Assembly (NCBI GenBank): GCA_024763115.1
Contig: JANTGB010000158.1
Coordinates: 1 to 5,859, forward strand
DNA length: 5,859 bases
Source: Desulfobulbaceae bacterium
Lineage (GTDB): Bacteria; Desulfobacterota; Desulfobulbia; Desulfobulbales; SURF-16
Direction of reading: 5' to 3'
Below the pieces are notes generated by a model. It was not told where the DNA came from, ran no database searches, and saw nothing but the letters and a program-made list of their open reading frames with translations. Each line of letters begins with the position of its first letter. Position 1 is the stretch's first letter. A program made the position numbers and the translations under genes. Shown one piece after another: positions 5,368 through 5,859 of the stretch.

Positions 5368-5649
5368 GTAACTACTCACCAGGTAGCGGTTAATTCCCAT
5401 AACCCTCTGTGAGGGTAACTAATTACAGGGTGCAGGTAAGCGACCAGGAGGAGTCTTCAGGTGAGCGCAGACTCCGGGAGATTTTTGCGATCAGGTCGGC
5501 GCAGCGTATCAGCCATACGTAAACCGGACTTATCGCAGAGGTAAGCGAAGAGCCCGAAAATCCGGCACCCTGCAGGTAAACACAGACTCCGACCAGTTAC
5601 AAATACAGAGGTTTGCACTCGATTAGGCGCTTACCCCATGAGTAGTTAC
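5368..5649. mobile_element. MITE-like element, long copy (282 bp), with terminal inverted repeats
   Basis: The left end GTAACTACTCA (5368-5378) is perfectly inverted at the right end (TGAGTAGTTAC, 5639-5649). The similarity continues inward imperfectly: GGTA-GCG..TAAT on the left against GGTAAGCG..TAAT on the right, about 22 of 28 positions. Internal structure: ACCCTC/GAGGGT hairpin (5402-5416), CAGGGTGC (5426-5433) inverted at 5565-5572, TGCAGGTAA directly repeated (5431-5439 and 5571-5579), GGAGTCT/AGACTCC stem (5450-5456 with 5469-5475), CAGACTCCG repeated (5468-5476 and 5583-5591), and TGCGAT/ATCGCA (5486-5491 with 5532-5537). No coding frame or transposase is seen. Its ends match the 129-bp element at 4168-4296, so the two belong to one family. 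No target duplication is evident. Confidence 0.6.
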
Positions 5650-5668
5650 CTTAAATCTACTGTTAAGG
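5649..5668. other. Short hairpin between the two repeat elements
   Basis: CCTTAA (5649-5654) pairs perfectly with TTAAGG (5663-5668) around an 8-nt loop, overlapping the last base of the long MITE-like copy. It is A+T rich and not followed by a clear T-run, so a terminator role is doubtful. Confidence 0.25.
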
Positions 5669-5686
5669 GACTTTTACCCCTAAGGG

Positions 5687-5859
5687 CTCACTCAAAAATA
5701 ACTTCGCATTCTAAGGCGCAATCTGAACATTTAGAAAAGCGATCTGCAATTATGCAATCCGCAGGCGTAGCCCTGCTACGCCTGCGGTTGCATGCAATTA
5801 GATCACTTCTCTAAATGTCCATATTACACCTTATCTCTACTAATTTATTTTTGAGTGAG
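5687..5859. mobile_element. Foldback (near-palindromic) element with 15-bp terminal inverted repeats
   Basis: CTCACTCAAAAATAA (5687-5701) is perfectly inverted as TTATTTTTGAGTGAG at 5845-5859, the last base of the window. The 84-nt arms are about 80 percent complementary along their whole length and meet in a perfect 12-bp stem CCGCAGGCGTAG/CTACGCCTGCGG (5759-5770 with 5776-5787) with a 5-nt loop CCCTG. The middle of each arm shares the ACATTTAGA and GATCT blocks. There is no coding frame. The ends differ from the GTAACTACTCA family, so this is a separate element. It could be a non-autonomous transposon or the template of a folded RNA. The right end may continue beyond the window. Confidence 0.7.

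Noticed and set aside
5368..5859. Possible CRISPR array or attachment site in the repeat-rich right end.
   Set aside because: Repeats are inverted and irregularly spaced, not regular direct repeats with unique spacers, and no integrase or tRNA is present.

Overview
The window reads like a chromosomal segment of a Gram-negative anaerobe, most likely a Desulfobacterota (delta-proteobacterial) member. This placement is an inference from three things: the long (427-residue) class II aldolase, the tandem short TatA proteins, and a lipoprotein of a type I associate with that group. No rRNA, tRNA, CRISPR array, integrase or transposase gene is visible.

Layout. Positions 1-521 (minus strand) hold the N-terminal 173 codons of a dGTPase-like HD-domain phosphohydrolase, cut by the window edge. 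A 221-bp divergent intergenic region follows, with a plausible promoter and a structured leader for the plus-strand class II fructose-bisphosphate aldolase gene (743-2026). Two overlapping palindromes (2032-2132) and a nested hairpin (2179-2246) separate it from the convergent minus-strand genes. Read in their own direction, these are: nitroreductase-family flavoprotein (5336-4827), small lipoprotein (4814-4302, translationally coupled to the nitroreductase), coaBC for coenzyme A synthesis (4161-2926), and two tandem tatA-like genes (2655-2464 and 2451-2233). A 270-bp stretch without an identified gene separates coaBC from the tatA pair.

The genes are housekeeping or metabolic: dNTP hydrolysis, glycolysis/gluconeogenesis, flavin redox chemistry, CoA synthesis and twin-arginine export. 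Only the nitroreductase-lipoprotein pair and the tatA pair have operon-like spacing. I see no dedicated multi-gene defence or biosynthetic system.

The unusual content is non-coding. Two relatives of one small inverted-repeat element (MITE-like, no coding capacity) occur at 4168-4296 and 5368-5649, with terminal repeats resembling GTAACTACTCA. The smaller copy ends 6 bp from the coaBC ATG and so supplies almost all of that gene's immediate leader. A different 173-bp foldback element with 15-bp perfect terminal repeats fills 5687-5859 and reaches the last base of the window. In its arms, all six transition mismatches I counted become G-U pairs on the minus-strand transcript, which hints at a folded RNA. 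The aldolase leader (614-693) is a third structure worth testing.
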